In this document: positions 7,024 to 9,711 of the stretch, piece by piece
Layout: each line of letters begins with the position of its first letter
Position numbering within the stretch: position 1 is the stretch's first letter
Source: Singulisphaera sp. GP187
Lineage (GTDB): Bacteria > Planctomycetota > Phycisphaerae > Phycisphaerales > SM1A02
DNA: 9,711 nucleotides
Assembly: GCA_945896765.1 (NCBI GenBank)
Contig: CAMDEL010000044.1
Span: 1-9,711, forward strand
Direction of reading: 5' to 3'
The notes under the pieces: model-generated
The model's database searches: none
The model's input: the letters and a program-made list of their open reading frames with translations, nothing else
Told to the model about the DNA's origin: nothing
Position numbers and translations under genes: made by a program

Positions 7024-7734
7024 ATGAACACACCAACCGAATTTTCATCGACTCTTGACGCTGCACGCATCTTTTTTGTTTCTTACAGCACACTCCCAGA
7101 CGGCTCGACACAAATCGAGTGGCTTGGAAGTCTGATCATTTGGTTGCTTATCGCAATGAGCATGATCAGTATCGGTTTGATTGCCGCTGCGCTGATTTCT
7201 CATCGTCGCAAGATCATCATGCCTGCAGCAACCGCCGACGCATTTCTGCGCGCAAGTTCCACAGGCTCGACGAACGAGGCACGCTCGGTTGTTGCCGCCG
7301 ATGGCAGCGACTTCGCACGCATGGCGAAGGCCGCAATTGACACGCTTCCGCTGGGTCGATCCGGCGCTGTCGATGCGGCAGAACAAACTGCAGAAGAGTG
7401 TGCCGCACGACGTTTCCGTTCAATTGAAAGTCTGAATGTGCTTGCGCAAATCAGCCCGATGATCGGACTTTTCGGCACTGTCTATGGAATGATTGTTGCG
7501 TTTCAAACCGTCTCCGCATCCGGCGGTCAAGCAGATCCCGCTCTTCTTGCTGGCGGTATCGGCACAGCGCTTGTCACAACATTTTGGGGACTCATAGTGG
7601 CGATTCCCGCATTGTTGGCATATGCGATGGTTCGCAATTGGATCGACGCGCTCATGGCGGAAGCTTTGGAAGTCACATTGCGCGGCACAGCTCAATCCGC
7701 ATCACATACATCAGAAAGAGGATCGCATTCGTGA
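7024..7734 (+). CDS. MotA/TolQ/ExbB proton-channel family protein
   Basis: The 236 residues match the ExbB/TolQ stator family, which forms an inner-membrane pentamer that uses the proton gradient to drive a partner. Three membrane helices are seen at about 34-58, 138-165 and 178-203. The family block LNVLAQISPMIGLFGTVYGM (137-156) is followed by GIGTALVTTFWGLIVAIPAL (178-197). Thr152 and Thr186 correspond to the pore threonines Thr148 and Thr181 of E. coli ExbB. The long cytoplasmic region between helices 1 and 2 (59-135) is as expected. The start ATG lies 29 bases after the VWA stop without a clear Shine-Dalgarno site. The stop overlaps the first ExbD start by 4 bases (GTGA), fitting coupled synthesis of complex subunits. 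Assignment to ExbB rather than TolQ rests on context and is loose, so no symbol is given. Confidence 0.93.
   Translation: MNTPTEFSSTLDAARIFFVSYSTLPDGSTQIEWLGSLIIWLLIAMSMISIGLIAAALISHRRKIIMPAATADAFLRASSTGSTNEARSVVAADGSDFARMAKAAIDTLPLGRSGAVDAAEQTAEECAARRFRSIESLNVLAQISPMIGLFGTVYGMIVAFQTVSASGGQADPALLAGGIGTALVTTFWGLIVAIPALLAYAMVRNWIDALMAEALEVTLRGTAQSASHTSERGSHS
7717..7722 (+). promoter_or_regulatory. Shine-Dalgarno site of the first ExbD
   Basis: AGAGGA lies 8 bases before the GTG at 7731. It supports this GTG over the upstream ATG at 7584, which would add 49 residues read through the ExbB gene in another frame. Confidence 0.65.
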
Positions 7735-8219
7735 GTCTGTTGCATGCACGAGGCCCTGCTCGAATCGACGCGAATATGACGCCATTGATTGATTTGGCGT
7801 TCTTACTGATCGTCTTTTTTATCTTGGTCGCTCGAATGGGCGGCGAGCAATTGCCTCCTGTGTCACTTCCAGAACCTCGTCATGCTGCCACAACTTCTGC
7901 AGGATCTCGGCCTCGATTGGCAGTGAATGTTATTGCCAACGGCGATCAAACGATTCTTTCACTTGGGGCAAAGAAATTTACTGACGACGATTCGGGTCGT
8001 CGTGCTTTGGCCGATGCGATTGCGCAGCGCATTCGTCGCGACCCAACATTGCCCGTGGATATTCGAGCAGATCGTTCGCTGCGATATGACAAGGTCGAAC
8101 CCGCACTACGCGCCATTGCGCAAGCGGCATCTCAAGCAGGAGCCCAGGGTGTGACGATTCGAGTTTGCGCGCTTGATCAACAAACGGTGATTCATGAACA
8201 GAAGGCGAAACATGAATAG
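7731..8219 (+). CDS. ExbD/TolR family protein, first copy
   Basis: The protein is 162 residues from GTG at 7731; an upstream in-frame ATG exists but that stretch overlaps the ExbB gene and has no ExbD-like features. The N-terminus IDANMTPLIDLAFLLIVFFIL holds the single membrane helix and the conserved Asp21 (equivalent to Asp25 of E. coli ExbD), which carries protons in the motor. The periplasmic part (about 40-150) includes LAVNVIANGDQTILSLGAKK and DPTLPVDIRADRSLRYDKVE, the usual beta-alpha ExbD/TolR domain with its 'v.i.aD....y..v' motif. It ends in a charged tail. The start overlaps the ExbB stop (GTGA), and its own stop overlaps the second ExbD start by 8 bases. It probably forms the central dimer inside the ExbB pentamer, either alone or mixed with the second copy. 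Confidence 0.93.
   Translation: MSLLHARGPARIDANMTPLIDLAFLLIVFFILVARMGGEQLPPVSLPEPRHAATTSAGSRPRLAVNVIANGDQTILSLGAKKFTDDDSGRRALADAIAQRIRRDPTLPVDIRADRSLRYDKVEPALRAIAQAASQAGAQGVTIRVCALDQQTVIHEQKAKHE
8200..8205 (+). promoter_or_regulatory. Shine-Dalgarno site of the second ExbD
   Basis: AGAAGG lies 6 bases before the ATG at 8212 and decides this start over the ATG at 8194, which has no such site at a useful distance. Confidence 0.6.
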
Positions 8220-8676
8220 AAACCGCGCAGCCCAAGGATTCAAACTGCAACTGGCGATGACTCCGATGATCGACGTCGTCTTTCTATTGCTTGTTTTCTT
8301 TGTTTGTACGGTTCGATTCGAGCGCAACGAAAAGGTCTATCGCCTCGATCTTCCATCGCGTGGGATAACGGCGGACCCGCTCGCACTGCAAGATGCTCCG
8401 CTGCAAATCATCGTGGGAATTCGCGATGGCGATCGATGCTCCATCGAGCTTCGTGCCGATGGTGTGCGACGAACTGCAGAAAACTTCGACACGCTCGCCA
8501 CAGCGATGGAGCAATTGCGCCGTCGGCCAGGCGTTACAGATGGCCTCTTTGAATCGTCACATCCCATTCTGGTTGTTCCCGCTGCTGGTTCACAGTGGCA
8601 AGACGCAGTAGATGGATTCAACGCAGCTGTCCGCGCGGGATATGCAAACATCGGATTTGCGGAGTCCAAACGGTGA
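8212..8676 (+). CDS. ExbD/TolR family protein, second copy
   Basis: The protein is 154 residues from ATG at 8212. A start at 8194 would add only 6 basic residues. KLQLAMTPMIDVVFLLLVFF carries the membrane helix and the conserved Asp21, at the same residue number as in the first ExbD. The outer domain differs strongly from the first copy: it has QIIVGIRDGDRCSIELRADG (65-84) in place of the usual strand, lacks the 'D...y..v' motif, and ends with HPILVVPAAGSQWQDAVDGF (117-136), which replaces it. The two copies are therefore not a recent duplication. The start overlaps the first copy's stop by ATGAATAG. A hetero-pair of ExbD proteins in one motor, or alternative use of the two, are both possible. 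Confidence 0.92.
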   Translation: MNRNRAAQGFKLQLAMTPMIDVVFLLLVFFVCTVRFERNEKVYRLDLPSRGITADPLALQDAPLQIIVGIRDGDRCSIELRADGVRRTAENFDTLATAMEQLRRRPGVTDGLFESSHPILVVPAAGSQWQDAVDGFNAAVRAGYANIGFAESKR

Positions 8677-8710
8677 ACACTCACACGCGCCAAACCCAAT
8701 CGCTCCAGCC

Positions 8711-9711
8711 ATGACGAATCTGCGCAACAACATTTTGGTCTACGCGCTGTTGCTCTCTGGCTTCACAGCACAAAATGCACTTGCGCAAGAAGCTCCCGAC
8801 CCGACGCGTGCGCAAATCTTGGAAGAAGATTTTCTGCGTGGTATCAGTGACTTGGGTCTTGCCCACGCACTCGAGGACCTCGAGCTCACAGAGCCTTCAA
8901 CTGCCGCAGCGGATCGAACAACGACTCGGCTTCGATCCATTGCACTTTCGCGATTGATTCTGACGAGTCCATCAACTCTCTTGCCAGATCGAGTGATCGC
9001 ATTCGATCAACTGCGAAAGACACGCAAATCACTTATCAAAGCCTATGCCAATGACCCGCGCTCAATTCTTTGGTTCACTGATGCAGCGGAAGATGAATTT
9101 GTTCTTGGCTTTCTTGGAATCGACGGCGGCGTTGAAGCAATCGCTGGAGCGCCGGTGGCAGAGATCGTGCCACGAGCAAGTGCATCGCTGGACCGCATCG
9201 AACAACATCTTGATTCCGCATCGAGCGCCGAACAAACTATTACCAAAACCGCGATTCCTGCAGGGTCTCTGCTTGCCCAGCGATTGGAAGATGATGCAGA
9301 TGGTCGACGTCCGATGCTTGCAGAAGCAGTGAAGGCGTTTCGACTTGCGATTGATCGATCAACGCAGTCTGCAGAGCAACAGCGCGATCGCCAAGCGAAA
9401 GCTGAGTTGCTGCTGAAGACAATCACCCAGCTTCGCACTCAAATTCCACCGAGGTTGAGACCCGAAGCAGACCTGGCAGAAGTCGCTGCGGCATCCGTCG
9501 CAATTCAATCAGACATCGCACGCTTTGGAGCTGCGCGCGTGATGTTGGTGGGTGATCCCATGCTGACCGTACTGACAAAAATATTGGCTGCAGAATCTCT
9601 TATGAATGACGGACACGGTATCGATGCGCTCAAGCAACTTTCCGCACTTCTCGTCACGCCAAATCTACCGACCGCTTTGCGATTGTTGACCGCCGATGCG
9701 CTCGTTCGGTC
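8711..9711 (+). CDS. secreted helix-rich protein of unknown function, N-terminal part
   Basis: The frame stays open from ATG 8711 to the window edge (333 codons). The start is chosen because a signal peptide follows directly: MTNLRNNILVYALLLSGFTA, then a likely signal peptidase I site after ALA (residue 25, before QEAPD). The gap to the second ExbD stop is 34 bases, without a Shine-Dalgarno site. The mature part is rich in Ala, Leu, Glu and Arg and reads as successive amphipathic helices, for example LLAQRLEDDADGRRP, LAEAVKAFRLAIDRSTQSA, and later DGHGIDALKQLSALLVTPN. This is TPR-like or other alpha-solenoid in character, with no cysteines and no catalytic motif seen. I do not recognise the family. 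Its place at the end of the ExbB/ExbD/VWA operon suggests a periplasmic partner of that complex. Family length is unknown because the C-terminus is missing. Confidence 0.85.
   Translation, partial: MTNLRNNILVYALLLSGFTAQNALAQEAPDPTRAQILEEDFLRGISDLGLAHALEDLELTEPSTAAADRTTTRLRSIALSRLILTSPSTLLPDRVIAFDQLRKTRKSLIKAYANDPRSILWFTDAAEDEFVLGFLGIDGGVEAIAGAPVAEIVPRASASLDRIEQHLDSASSAEQTITKTAIPAGSLLAQRLEDDADGRRPMLAEAVKAFRLAIDRSTQSAEQQRDRQAKAELLLKTITQLRTQIPPRLRPEADLAEVAAASVAIQSDIARFGAARVMLVGDPMLTVLTKILAAESLMNDGHGIDALKQLSALLVTPNLPTALRLLTADALVR

Noticed and set aside
7584..7730. 49-residue N-terminal extension of the first ExbD
   Set aside because: It overlaps the ExbB membrane helix region in another frame; GTG at 7731 has a Shine-Dalgarno site and gives a normal ExbD N-terminus.
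8673..8710. GTG at 8673 overlapping the second ExbD stop as a start for the last gene
   Set aside because: It is in a different frame from the secreted protein; ATG at 8711 gives an immediate signal peptide.

Overview
The window looks like chromosomal DNA of a free-living Gram-negative bacterium. I favour the Planctomycetota, perhaps a Phycisphaerae-like lineage. This rests on gene content (a tandem ketosynthase pair with unusual insertions, a class II DAHP synthase, and an ExbB/ExbD/VWA operon) and on sparse use of Shine-Dalgarno sites. No ribosomal RNA or marker gene is present to prove it. There are no insertion sequences, phage genes or CRISPR arrays, and base composition looks even throughout.

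The left half (1-5024) is on the minus strand and is read from right to left. It begins with a tRNA-Leu(UAG) gene at 5024-4943. Next come a class II DAHP synthase (first step of the shikimate pathway), a ketosynthase-fold protein that has lost every catalytic residue (chain-length-factor-like), an intact FabF-type ketosynthase, a 216-residue membrane-anchored protein of unknown function, and the first 48 codons of a NuoG-like iron-sulfur protein that runs off the left edge. From DAHP synthase to the 216-residue protein, adjacent genes overlap by 4 to 8 bases, which suggests one translationally coupled operon. The dead and live ketosynthases probably form a heterodimer.

The right half (5054-9711) is on the plus strand, divergent from the tRNA across only 29 bases. 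It is a tight operon: a DoxX-family membrane protein with a large extra loop; a von Willebrand factor A (VWA) protein anchored by a helix that copies the S-x3-H motif of TonB; an ExbB/TolQ/MotA-type proton-channel subunit; two different ExbD/TolR proteins; and the first 333 codons of a secreted, helix-rich protein of unknown function. No TonB or TolA is seen. The simplest reading is a proton-motive-force-driven motor in which the VWA protein takes the place of TonB and the secreted protein is a periplasmic partner. This is the most interesting system in the window. No stretch longer than about 60 bases lacks a gene.
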